This document shows, in pieces, positions 6,045-13,557 of a stretch of DNA of 15,974 nt. The stretch is from positions 1 through 15,974 of the forward strand of contig JAILNL010000065.1 in NCBI GenBank assembly GCA_024691625.1. The letters run 5' to 3'. Made by a program: the position numbers and the translations under genes. How positions within the stretch are numbered: the first letter of the stretch is position 1; each line of letters starts with the position of its first letter. Origin of the DNA: Schwartzia sp. (in: firmicutes) (lineage in GTDB: Bacteria > Bacillota > Negativicutes > Selenomonadales > Selenomonadaceae). Below the pieces are notes generated by a model. That model had not been told where the DNA came from. It ran no database searches and worked only from the letters and a program-made list of their open reading frames with translations.

Positions 6045-6857
6045 ATGAATGTATTACAAAAATGGTTTTCCTGTGGTCGGGATGCCCGCATACTTATATG
6101 CACCGGTGTTCTGATTGCGGCTGTTCTGACGGCCGGGTTTGCTAATGTCAAGCGCATCACCGTCGTTGTTGACGGCGAGGCTCGGCAGATGTCGACGACC
6201 GGTGCTCGTCCGGAGCGTGTGCTGCAGGAAGCAGGAATCCATCTGAACGACAAGGATGAGGTTACGATGTCAACGAAACGCGTTGAGAACGGAACTGAAA
6301 TCCGCGTTCATCGTGCTGTACTTGTGACTATTGAGCAGGGCGACAGAGCCCGTATCGTGCGTACAGGCAAACAGACAGTCGGTGAAGTTCTTCACCAGTA
6401 CGGATATGACCTTACAAAGTTCAGTCCGGTAGGCGGCGAGGAAACACCGATAACGAAGGATATGAATATTCGTCTTGTTACGCCGGAAGAAATCGAGGCA
6501 CAGCGAAAAGCTGAGATGGCGCGTGCTGAAGAGCAGCGTCACCAGTATATTGATACATCCCGCGGACGTATGCGCTACACATCTATGAAGGTTATGGAAG
6601 CAAGCGCGTATCTTCCGACGGATGGAGGCGGAGCCGGAATTACGGCTACAGGCCTCCCGGCCGGGCACGGTGTGGCTGCGGTAGACCCGGATGTTATTCC
6701 GCTTGGAACGCGTCTTTATATCCCGGGCTATGGCGTTGCTATAGCTGCGGATACAGGCGGTATGATTGAAGGGGATATGATAGACCTCTGTATGGAGGAT
6801 TACGGCTCGGCAATTGAATTCGGACGCCGGGATGTAAAAGTGTATGTGCTTGACTAA
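6045..6857 (+). CDS. YabE-like cell-wall protein: two DUF348 repeats and a 3D domain
   Basis: This 270-residue protein is likely anchored by a single N-terminal membrane segment (about 15-33) after a short positive tail. Two DUF348 (ubiquitin-like) repeats follow at about 37-91 and 92-147, then an Ala/Glu/Arg helix (147-170). The C-terminal 3D domain (about 183-270) has the three aspartates of the family: D214 in AVDPDVIP, D236 in AADTGG and D244/D247 in EGDMID. 3D domains adopt an MltA-like barrel and cut peptidoglycan glycan strands in Bacillus stationary-phase proteins. Unlike B. subtilis YabE it has two rather than three DUF348 repeats and I see no G5 domain. The start at 6045 is set by GAGGAGG 6 nt upstream; an earlier in-frame TTG at 5883 is the promoter -35. 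A substrate is inferred only from the family. Confidence 0.9.
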   Translation: MNVLQKWFSCGRDARILICTGVLIAAVLTAGFANVKRITVVVDGEARQMSTTGARPERVLQEAGIHLNDKDEVTMSTKRVENGTEIRVHRAVLVTIEQGDRARIVRTGKQTVGEVLHQYGYDLTKFSPVGGEETPITKDMNIRLVTPEEIEAQRKAEMARAEEQRHQYIDTSRGRMRYTSMKVMEASAYLPTDGGGAGITATGLPAGHGVAAVDPDVIPLGTRLYIPGYGVAIAADTGGMIEGDMIDLCMEDYGSAIEFGRRDVKVYVLD

Positions 6858-6860
6858 AGA

Positions 6861-6892
6861 AGAGGGGGCTCCTTGGGGAGTTCCCTCTTTTT
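6861..6892 (+). terminator. Intrinsic terminator of the yabE-like gene
   Basis: AGAGGGGGCTCC (6861-6872) pairs with GGAGTTCCCTCT (6877-6888), 12 bp including two G-T pairs, with a TTGG loop. T-run at 6888-6892. It starts 3 nt after the stop codon. Confidence 0.9.
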
Positions 6893-6945
6893 GTATGTGA
6901 AAAAGGTTTTACTCTTTTTACCTCTTAAGCCTAATGAATTTCTGC

Positions 6946-6978
6946 TTGAATTATTATATAATATATACTACATATAAT
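6946..6978 (+). promoter_or_regulatory. A/T-rich promoter region of the EAL-protein gene
   Basis: TTGAAT (6946-6951) is followed by two TATAAT hexamers (6957-6962 and 6973-6978) and a TATACT (6964-6969), but none lies at the standard 16-18 bp distance. The region is nearly pure A/T, so a promoter is likely though its exact elements are not certain. Confidence 0.3.
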
Positions 6979-7010
6979 TGAATTTATACGGCAGGACAGG
7001 ACTTTAAAAA

Positions 7011-9989
7011 ATGCCGGTAGAAGAAATTATTTGGAAGTCTTTTGAATGGGTTGGGTATTTTATGAGAGAACATAACACTGGTGGCACAGGAAGTGGGCTT
7101 GCATGTGCCAAAGAATTTGTGAGAAAGTTCTATGCTGAGGGCAATACTGCGGGTGCCCTGGAGCAGGCAGATGAAAATATCGTGGCATTCGGAACGCAGT
7201 CCATGCGTTATGCAGTTGGCAGGAAGGATGTACTGCAATGCCTGCAGGAAGAGCTTGCACTGATTTCTCCATGCAAACTGTTTCGCTCCAATTTGAGGGA
7301 GTATATACAGACTGATATGTGTGCTGTCATGGGGCTGGTGGTGCTGAGAACGGCGGGCGAGCGTTCGACCATACTTCACCAGATTACCCTTATGTACCGG
7401 ATGCAGCAGGGGAAATACAGTCTGACAGGCATTCACCTCGTGAGAAATCTTCACCATGAGGCGACGTACCGCATGATTTGTTCAAGTATGCTTTCCGGAG
7501 TGATGGAGAAGCAGCGTTCGAACCGTGATGTGCCGGACCGTGATATTATTTCGGCTTACGTTCATTCAGCGTTTGTTACATTCCGTATGACGGAAGACAG
7601 AAGAATGACCTTCTACAGCGAAGAGCTGTGGAAAATGCTGGGATATATTTCGGGAAAAACTTTTGTACGTGAAACCGATGAGAGCCTGACGAAGCTCATC
7701 AACCCGGAAGAACGTGATGGCGTTACACAGTCAATAGTACGTCAGCTTGCCTATAAAAATGTATACCAGGTTGAGTACCAGATGCGCGGCGCAGACGGAC
7801 GTGCTCTCTGGGTAGTTGAGTGCGGGCGCAGGCTGGAAAGCTCAAACGACAGACCGACCTACAACTGCATACTGCTTGACATCAGCCCTCTTAAGCAGGC
7901 AAGCGAGACTCTTGCATATCAGGTTTCCTATGATGAGCTTACGGGGCTTTACAACAAGACCGCCTTTTGTCAGAAGGCGCAGGAGCTTCTGGAGGAATTT
8001 CCGGACAGAAAATTTGAGATAATGTGCTTCGATATAGAACGCTTTAAGGTTATCAATGACTTGTTCGGAGAAGAAATGGGCGACAGGATACTGCGCTATT
8101 TTGCCAATTTCTTCAAGGAAATGAAGCTGGATGCCGGAATTTATGCGCGTATTCATTCGGATAAATTCATCATGCTTTATCCTTCGGAAGGCAAAAACCG
8201 ACAGCGTTTCATTAAATCGCTCAAGCTCCTGGCTTCAAGCTTTACGCTGGGATACCGTGTCATGCTGTCCTTTGGTGTTTATATCATAGACGACAGGTCT
8301 ATTCCTATCAGTATGATGTGCGATCGGGCAACCCTTGCGCTTATGAAATCCAAGCGCGGCGGAATTTCGGACTGCACGGAATATGATGAAACAATGCGCC
8401 ATCATATTATGACGGAGCAGACAATCGTAAACGATATGACGGACGCTTTGCAGCGAGGAGAATTCGTGCTCTACATGCAGCCTAAATATGATGCCGCGAC
8501 GGAGCGTGTCGTAGGAGCAGAAGCGCTTGTACGCTGGATGCACCCCACGAGGGGAGAAATATCTCCGAGCGAGTTCATACCGGTATTTGAGCATAACGGA
8601 TTTATATTCCAGCTTGACCAGTTTGTGTGGGAGGAAAGCTGCAGACTTCTTCGCAGGTGGCTGGATGAAGACCGTAATCCGCCTCCTGTTTCCGTAAATG
8701 TGTCAAGGGTGGATTTTTACAGTACGCAGCTTGTAAACATAATTGAAAAGCTTGTTAATAAATACAGGCTGCCGCGTGAACTGCTGGAGCTTGAAATCAC
8801 AGAGAGCGCGTATACGGACAATCCGCAGCAGATAGTACGTGTTGTTAAGGAGCTGCAGTCCAAGGGCTACAAAATACTCATGGATGATTTCGGAAGCGGG
8901 TATTCATCGCTGAACATGCTCAAGGAGCTTCCTGTCGATGTGTTGAAAATTGACTTGAAATTCCTTGACGATACGAATGAAAATGGCCGCGGAGGCAATA
9001 TATTGAACTCTGTCGTGCGTATGGCAAAATGGATGCAGCTTCCTGTTGTTGTTGAGGGTGTTGAAACCCGGCAGCAGGTTGATTTCCTGCGTACAATAGG
9101 CTGTGACTATGTTCAGGGATACTATTTTTCCAGGCCGATTCCTGTAGCCGAATATGCGCATCTGCTTGCTCAGCGTACATTCGTGCCTGTTCTCGGACGG
9201 GAAGAGGAATGGTTGAATGCTCAGGACATAAAAGAACTGATGAACCCCAGCCGCTCCTTTAATCTTTTGTTCAACAGCATGATTGGCGGAGTAGGGCTTT
9301 ATGAGATGTCGGGAGACGATATAGAGCTGCTCAGGGCAAATGACGGACTCTTTCAGCTTATGCAGTCCTCCAAGGAGACTTTGCGCAAAACTCCGGTTCT
9401 TTCATATATAATGGAAGAAGACAGGAAAAAACTCCTCAGGGCTATCCGCGATGCGGGCGAGCGCAAAAAATTGGCGGAATGTATAGTGAGAAAACGTCTG
9501 CCGGATGGGACGTTTTTGTGGCTTCGTGCCCGCGTAAGTTCGCTGGTGCATGAGGAGGACAGACAGCTTTTCTTTATCGGCTGGGATGACATTTCGTCGC
9601 AGTATAATCTTCCCTTGCAGCTGCAGGCGATAACCGATCAGTTCAATAATGGCATTGTAATGGCGCAGATGATAAACGGAGAGCTTTATTTAAACTACGC
9701 AAACCGCTGGATGCTTGAGCTCGACGGACTTGACCCGGACGCGCGCAGAGGGCAGGGAATCGTTCCTATGGCGAATCTGTTGGATAAAGAGCTGGTGGAA
9801 AAGTTCAAGGCGGCCGTTATTGAGTGTGCCGACAGTACCGCCAATATTCCGATTCCAATAGAGTATTCCTTTACGTCTCCTGACGGGAAAACACGGAAAC
9901 TTCGCGCTTATCTTAATTCAACCAAAACTTCTGAACGTCACTACAGCATTTTGGCCAGCGTGCACGACATAACAAATGAAAATATTTAA
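7011..9989 (+). CDS. Multidomain c-di-GMP phosphodiesterase: NTF2-like, PAS, degenerate GGDEF, EAL, PAS-like x2
   Basis: This 992-residue, probably cytoplasmic signalling protein has no membrane segment. Residues about 28-150 resemble an NTF2/SnoaL-like sensor fold, and about 180-300 a PAS domain. The GGDEF domain starts at YDELTGLYN (about 306), but its active loop reads HSDKF (382-386), so cyclase activity should be lost; GTP binding could remain as a regulatory input. The EAL domain (about 475-735) keeps its key residues: EAL (504-506), VNVS, LEITES, DDFGSG (625-630), LKID and the E682 of VVEGVE. It should therefore hydrolyse c-di-GMP. Two further PAS-like segments follow (about 745-875 and 880-990), an unusual place downstream of the EAL output. 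AGGACAGGA ends 9 nt before the ATG; a later in-frame ATG (7062) has a poorer site. The gene stands alone between terminators. Confidence 0.92.
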   Translation: MPVEEIIWKSFEWVGYFMREHNTGGTGSGLACAKEFVRKFYAEGNTAGALEQADENIVAFGTQSMRYAVGRKDVLQCLQEELALISPCKLFRSNLREYIQTDMCAVMGLVVLRTAGERSTILHQITLMYRMQQGKYSLTGIHLVRNLHHEATYRMICSSMLSGVMEKQRSNRDVPDRDIISAYVHSAFVTFRMTEDRRMTFYSEELWKMLGYISGKTFVRETDESLTKLINPEERDGVTQSIVRQLAYKNVYQVEYQMRGADGRALWVVECGRRLESSNDRPTYNCILLDISPLKQASETLAYQVSYDELTGLYNKTAFCQKAQELLEEFPDRKFEIMCFDIERFKVINDLFGEEMGDRILRYFANFFKEMKLDAGIYARIHSDKFIMLYPSEGKNRQRFIKSLKLLASSFTLGYRVMLSFGVYIIDDRSIPISMMCDRATLALMKSKRGGISDCTEYDETMRHHIMTEQTIVNDMTDALQRGEFVLYMQPKYDAATERVVGAEALVRWMHPTRGEISPSEFIPVFEHNGFIFQLDQFVWEESCRLLRRWLDEDRNPPPVSVNVSRVDFYSTQLVNIIEKLVNKYRLPRELLELEITESAYTDNPQQIVRVVKELQSKGYKILMDDFGSGYSSLNMLKELPVDVLKIDLKFLDDTNENGRGGNILNSVVRMAKWMQLPVVVEGVETRQQVDFLRTIGCDYVQGYYFSRPIPVAEYAHLLAQRTFVPVLGREEEWLNAQDIKELMNPSRSFNLLFNSMIGGVGLYEMSGDDIELLRANDGLFQLMQSSKETLRKTPVLSYIMEEDRKKLLRAIRDAGERKKLAECIVRKRLPDGTFLWLRARVSSLVHEEDRQLFFIGWDDISSQYNLPLQLQAITDQFNNGIVMAQMINGELYLNYANRWMLELDGLDPDARRGQGIVPMANLLDKELVEKFKAAVIECADSTANIPIPIEYSFTSPDGKTRKLRAYLNSTKTSERHYSILASVHDITNENI

Positions 9990-9998
9990 CAATGTAAA

Positions 9999-10039
9999 AC
10001 GCGGCTCACATCACATATGATGCGGGCCGCGTCATTTTT
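9999..10039. terminator. Bidirectional terminator between converging genes
   Basis: ACGCGGCTCACATCA (9999-10013) pairs with TGATGCGGGCCGCGT (10018-10032), 15 positions with one mismatch and one G-T pair, around a 4-nt loop. T5 (10035-10039) follows on the plus strand and AAAA precedes on the left, giving a T-run on the minus strand. It separates the EAL gene from the small minus-strand gene. Confidence 0.88.
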
Positions 10040-10454
10040 ATTTCTTTTCAAAAGTCATGGACGTGTTGTCAATCTCAGCCTGATGAATGAGCAGCTTCAG
10101 CCGTTCAATGTTTTTCTCGTGAAGCTTGACTGCGTATTCGATGCGCTTTTTTTCTTCGGAGGTAAATTCACCGGTATCGTAGGAGTGACGGATACGTTCA
10201 AGACGCTGTTCTACGTCATGGAGCTCGTCTGTCAGCAGCTTGGTTTCTCCCATTGCGAGTCCGTAAACAGAGCGTATATTGTCACGGATCTGATCGGCGT
10301 ATCCGTTTTCCTGCGTTTTTTTCTCAAGGTAACGGGCAACGTGGTAGATGATATCGAAAGGATTTTCCGCACTATGTATCATGCCGAGAATATCCATCTT
10401 TATTATCTGGTCCTCGCCGTGCGGTTCTGTGAAATCCTGTTCTTTTTCTGACAT
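10038..10454 (-). CDS. Small uncharacterised helical protein
   Basis: This 138-residue protein is not one I recognise. It is acidic to neutral and highly charged, with a predicted all-helical fold. Residues about 25-65 form an amphipathic segment around NPFDIIYHVARYLEKKTQENGYADQI. Residues about 70-130, with LLTDELHDVEQRLERI and EEKKRIEYAVKLHEKNIERLKLLI, have the heptad pattern of a two-helix coiled-coil hairpin split by a turn at SYDTGEFTSEE. No cysteines, signal peptide or membrane helix are seen. The ribosome binding site is weak (a GAAAGAG about 14 nt upstream). Codon-level plausibility favours this strand over the antisense frame, which reads as hydrophobic low-complexity sequence. It diverges from brnQ, but no functional link follows from that. 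Confidence 0.7.
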   Translation of the reverse strand: MSEKEQDFTEPHGEDQIIKMDILGMIHSAENPFDIIYHVARYLEKKTQENGYADQIRDNIRSVYGLAMGETKLLTDELHDVEQRLERIRHSYDTGEFTSEEKKRIEYAVKLHEKNIERLKLLIHQAEIDNTSMTFEKK

Positions 10455-10495
10455 AAAATAAATTCATCTCTTTCTTTTTCATTTGTTTACTTTAC

Positions 10496-10504
10496 AGTAT
10501 AGCA
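10496..10504 (-). promoter_or_regulatory. Extended -10 of the small minus-strand gene
   Basis: Read on the minus strand this is TGCTATACT, an extended -10 with one mismatch to TATAAT. Transcription would start near 10489, about 35 nt before the start codon. No clear -35 is seen. Confidence 0.5.
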
Positions 10505-10519
10505 GTTCATCTTTAAATA

Positions 10520-10528
10520 TGCTATAAT
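10520..10528 (+). promoter_or_regulatory. Extended -10 of brnQ
   Basis: TGCTATAAT is a perfect extended -10. No good -35 lies at the usual distance, as is tolerated by extended -10 promoters. Transcription would start near 10535, giving a leader of about 138 nt before the brnQ ATG. Confidence 0.6.
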
Positions 10529-10557
10529 GTACCACATGATTTGAAAACTGTACCCGT

Positions 10558-10654
10558 TTCTGTTCTCAGGACGCCGGAGAACAGAAGAAGAGGGACAGAG
10601 TATGAAATGTGCGGAACGCCCGTCGCATAAGCGACAGGGTGCTGTTGTGCGCAC
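10558..10654 (+). promoter_or_regulatory. Structured 5' leader of brnQ
   Basis: Two strong structures are visible. The first is a perfect 10-bp stem, TTCTGTTCTC (10558-10567) with GAGAACAGAA (10577-10586). The second has GTGCG (10609-10613) with CGCAC (10650-10654) closing around an inner stem, CGCCC-GTCGC (10617-10626) with GCGAC-A-GGGTG (10631-10641) and an ATAA loop. There is no terminator hairpin with adjacent T-run and no clear T-box motif. It may be a riboswitch-like or protein-bound leader controlling the transporter. Confidence 0.45.
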
Positions 10655-10672
10655 GCGGAATGGAGTTTTTTT

Positions 10673-12025
10673 ATGAACCAAATGTCAAAAACCGAGATTG
10701 TGTCCATCGGACTCATGATGTTCTCAATCTTCTTCGGAGCAGGAAATCTGATTTTCCCTCCGGCCCTCGGCCAGTCCGCGGGAAGTAACCTTTTGCCCGC
10801 TATGAGTGGATTTCTTCTGACCGGAATAGGACTCCCTCTTTTGGGTATCGTGGCAATAGCACTTGCCGGAGGAGATTACGTCTCATTTATGGGCAAGCGC
10901 GTTTCCAAACGCTTTGCATCCGTTATTCTCGGGCTTCTGTATCTGACAATCGGACCTCTTTTTGCGGTTCCGCGTACGGGTGCGGTATCCTTTGAAATCG
11001 GAATCAGACCTTTCCTCGCGTGGGAGCAGGTTGCTGTTGGTCAGGGTATTTATACGGCAGTATTCTTTGTGCTGACCTGCTGGCTCGCTCTTAACCCAAG
11101 CAAGATGATTGACCGTGTCGGAAAAACGCTTACACCGGCACTGCTGGTTTTCCTGTTCGTGCTTTTCGTAAAGACCTTTGCTTCACCAATGGGACCGATT
11201 ATGGAGCCCCAGGGCATCTATCAGACGGTTCCCTTTTCGCAGGGCTTCCAGAACGGCTATCTCACAATGGACCTCTTGGCATCTCTGGCTGTAGGTGCAA
11301 TCGTCGTTCAGGCGATTAAGGCGAGGGGTATTGTTGAGGCACGCTCTGTCGGAAGTATCTGCTTCGTGAGCGGACTCATAGCAGTATTTCTCATGAGCCT
11401 TGTATATCTTTCCCTCAGCTATCTCGGAGCGACGAGCGCCGCACGCCTTGGCGTTGCGGAGAACGGTGCCGTCATACTGGCAAGCGCGGCTCAGATTCTT
11501 TTCGGTACCGTCGGGCAGAGCATTTTGGCGGCAATAATTGCGCTTGCCTGCCTTACTACGAGCTGTGGAATGGTTTCCGCGTTCGCTTCACACTTTTATG
11601 AAGCTCTTGGCCATCGTATTTCCTATGCCCGTCTTGTACTTTTTGCATCAATTTTCGGATTTGCGGCTTCCAATATCGGTCTTACAGGACTGATTCGTGT
11701 ATCTGTTCCGTTCCTTGTGGCGCTTTATCCGATTATTATTGTACTCGTTCTTTTGACAATGGTCGACCGTTTCTTTGGCGGCTCACCTATGATTTATCGC
11801 GGAAGCCTTCTGCTGACCACGCTTTTCGGTATCGTCAGCGGTCTTAAGGCTGCAGGAATTGATACTTCCGCACTTGATGATATATTCTCGCATTATCTGC
11901 CGCTTTATGATGAGAACCTCGGCTGGATTCTTCCGGCGCTTCTCGGAGCGGCTGCAGGCGGAGTGCTTTCTGTAGTCCATAATCACGGTGTTTCCGTAGA
12001 GGCGGATGCCGCTCAGAAGCAGTAA
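10673..12025 (+). CDS. brnQ: Branched-chain amino acid transport carrier (BrnQ/LIVCS family)
   Basis: This 450-residue integral membrane protein imports leucine, isoleucine and valine using a sodium or proton gradient. The N-terminus has the family hallmark FFGAGNLIFPP (20-30). It continues through about twelve hydrophobic helices, with conserved loops such as GPLFAVPRTGAVSFE and a central ACLTTSCGMVSAFA helix. Length is that of the family. GGAG lies 7 nt before the ATG, the gap being a run of seven T. The gene is monocistronic, followed by its own terminator. Its long structured leader suggests control by amino-acid supply, but I recognise no known sensor there. Substrate preference among the three amino acids cannot be read from the sequence. 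Confidence 0.95.
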   Translation: MNQMSKTEIVSIGLMMFSIFFGAGNLIFPPALGQSAGSNLLPAMSGFLLTGIGLPLLGIVAIALAGGDYVSFMGKRVSKRFASVILGLLYLTIGPLFAVPRTGAVSFEIGIRPFLAWEQVAVGQGIYTAVFFVLTCWLALNPSKMIDRVGKTLTPALLVFLFVLFVKTFASPMGPIMEPQGIYQTVPFSQGFQNGYLTMDLLASLAVGAIVVQAIKARGIVEARSVGSICFVSGLIAVFLMSLVYLSLSYLGATSAARLGVAENGAVILASAAQILFGTVGQSILAAIIALACLTTSCGMVSAFASHFYEALGHRISYARLVLFASIFGFAASNIGLTGLIRVSVPFLVALYPIIIVLVLLTMVDRFFGGSPMIYRGSLLLTTLFGIVSGLKAAGIDTSALDDIFSHYLPLYDENLGWILPALLGAAAGGVLSVVHNHGVSVEADAAQKQ

Positions 12026-12043
12026 TCAATAATGTTTTGACAG

Positions 12044-12076
12044 AATGCCGTACGTAAACAGACGTGCGGCATTTTT
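12044..12076 (+). terminator. Intrinsic terminator of brnQ
   Basis: AATGCCGTACGT (12044-12055) pairs with ACGTGCGGCATT (12062-12073), 12 bp with one G-T pair and a 6-nt loop, running into T5 (12072-12076). Confidence 0.9.
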
Positions 12077-12120
12077 CTGTATTTAATCCGCGGGAGAAGT
12101 TCCATGGCAACGTGCTTTCG

Positions 12121-12149
12121 TTGATGAAGAAAAGGTTTTTTGATATACT
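12121..12149 (+). promoter_or_regulatory. Promoter of the LCP–ABC-F–recD2 cluster
   Basis: TTGATG (12121-12126) and TATACT (12144-12149) with a 17-bp spacer. Start of transcription near 12156, leader about 34 nt. No other promoter is evident before recD2. Confidence 0.6.
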
Positions 12150-12189
12150 GTTAAAGGTTTTCTTATTAAATAGGAATGGAGAATGAAGT

Positions 12190-13557
12190 ATGAGAAAACG
12201 GCGCGGGGGGAAACGTCGGATTTATACACGGGCAATATATTTTTTGGCTGTCATTGTTATAGCATTTCTTGCGGGATTTGGCGGCTGGAGACTTTTAGGT
12301 ACACCTAAGACTGTAAAAGAGATGCCGGGAAGCATCAAATCCGAAATGACAAAGGAAATCATGATTATGGGTATAGACCCGCGCAAGGACGATGCAGGAC
12401 GCAGCGATACGCTTATGCTCGTGACTCTGAATGAGCAGAAAAAATCTGCATCGGTGCTTTCTATACCCCGTGATACGCGGACGGTTATTGATGATAACGG
12501 CTATGACAAAATCAATCATGCCTATGCCTACGGCGGACATGACTGCACACAAAAGGCAGTGGAGCACCTTTTGAATGTTCCGGTGGACTATTACGTTATG
12601 ATTGATTTGCACGCATTCGAGCGCATAATCGATGCTATTGACGGAATTGACCTTGAAGTTGAAAAGCGCATGTATTATGAGGACCCTTGGGACGATAACG
12701 GAGGGCTTGTCATTGACCTTTATCCAGGAATGCAGCATCTTGACGGAGAACGTGCTATGGAATACGTCCGGTTCCGGGACGAAGAGGGAGATATAGGCCG
12801 TATACGCCGTCAGCAGAAATTTTTAAATGCCCTTTTGACAAAGGCGGTTTCTCCGGAAACACTGTCCCGTATACCCAAAATACTGGATGAGCTGAAATCT
12901 GTAATTCATACTAATATGCCGCTTTCTGAGATGGTGGCTCTGTCAAAGCATCTGCCGCAGATACGCTCCAACGGTGTTGAAACGATTATGCTTCCGGGGC
13001 AGCCCGCATGGTGGAACGGCACGAGCTACTGGCTGCCGGATATTCAGGGTTCCCGCGAGCTTGTTGCATCACAGATGGGATTGGATATGACCTCGGAAAT
13101 GAAGGAAACAGCGGAGATGGATACAGAAGAGTATAACCGCAATCTTCCTGACGGACTTGTCGAGGTAAACGGCACTCTCATGATTAACGGTGACAGCACC
13201 GCGGTTGCTGAGGAAGCCGACAGAGGTAAAAAGGAAAAGCGGAAAGAAAAGAAGGCCGAAGATAAAAAGAGCCGGGAGACAAAGCGCCGCGAGCTGAAGC
13301 CGGAGGATATCACAATCCGCGTACTTAACGAGAGCGGAATAAACGGAGCCGGCGCGGAAACTGCTGAAATACTTAAAAGCAAAGGCTTTAAGATTTCGGA
13401 TGTAGGAAACGGAGAAACCACATCCCGTGAAAAAACGGCATTTTCTGTGCCTGAACAGGCGGTAGACCTTTTCTACAACATGCCTTTTGACTGCATTATC
13501 ATGGCAAATGACGAGAGCACACAGGCCGTTCTTAGGATCGGAAAGGATTATAGATGA
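12190..13557 (+). CDS. LytR-CpsA-Psr (LCP) family glycopolymer transferase with LytR_C domain
   Basis: This 455-residue protein is anchored by one N-terminal membrane helix (about 14-36) behind a very basic tail (MRKRRGGKRR), with the rest outside the cytoplasmic membrane. LCP enzymes move polyprenyl-phosphate-linked glycopolymers onto peptidoglycan or proteins. Family residues are present: GRSDT with R71/D73, SIPRDT with R94, YDKINHAYAYGG (105-116), and YVRFRDEEGDIGRIRRQQ (192-209), supplying arginines that bind the lipid pyrophosphate. A Lys/Arg/Glu linker (about 342-371) joins a LytR_C domain (about 373-455, IRVLNESGINGAGAE). GGAG lies 8 nt before the ATG. The stop overlaps the next gene's start (ATGA). 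The acceptor polymer is unknown here; without teichoic acid genes nearby it cannot be inferred. Confidence 0.94.
   Translation: MRKRRGGKRRIYTRAIYFLAVIVIAFLAGFGGWRLLGTPKTVKEMPGSIKSEMTKEIMIMGIDPRKDDAGRSDTLMLVTLNEQKKSASVLSIPRDTRTVIDDNGYDKINHAYAYGGHDCTQKAVEHLLNVPVDYYVMIDLHAFERIIDAIDGIDLEVEKRMYYEDPWDDNGGLVIDLYPGMQHLDGERAMEYVRFRDEEGDIGRIRRQQKFLNALLTKAVSPETLSRIPKILDELKSVIHTNMPLSEMVALSKHLPQIRSNGVETIMLPGQPAWWNGTSYWLPDIQGSRELVASQMGLDMTSEMKETAEMDTEEYNRNLPDGLVEVNGTLMINGDSTAVAEEADRGKKEKRKEKKAEDKKSRETKRRELKPEDITIRVLNESGINGAGAETAEILKSKGFKISDVGNGETTSREKTAFSVPEQAVDLFYNMPFDCIIMANDESTQAVLRIGKDYR

Noticed and set aside
5924..6145. Leader peptide or small ORF in the yabE-like leader (73 codons)
   Set aside because: Its ATG lies about 5 nt from the predicted transcription start with no ribosome binding site, it covers the hairpin elements and it overlaps the real gene out of frame.
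10017..10451. Plus-strand ORF of 144 codons opposite the small minus-strand gene
   Set aside because: Its ATG lies inside the terminator hairpin with no ribosome binding site. The product is hydrophobic low-complexity sequence, as expected from the antisense of a Lys/Glu-rich gene.
10590..10672. T-box riboswitch before brnQ, from an AGGGTG sequence at 10636-10641
   Set aside because: The rest of the conserved T-box (GGNACCGCG) is missing and no terminator/antiterminator pair with T-run is present.
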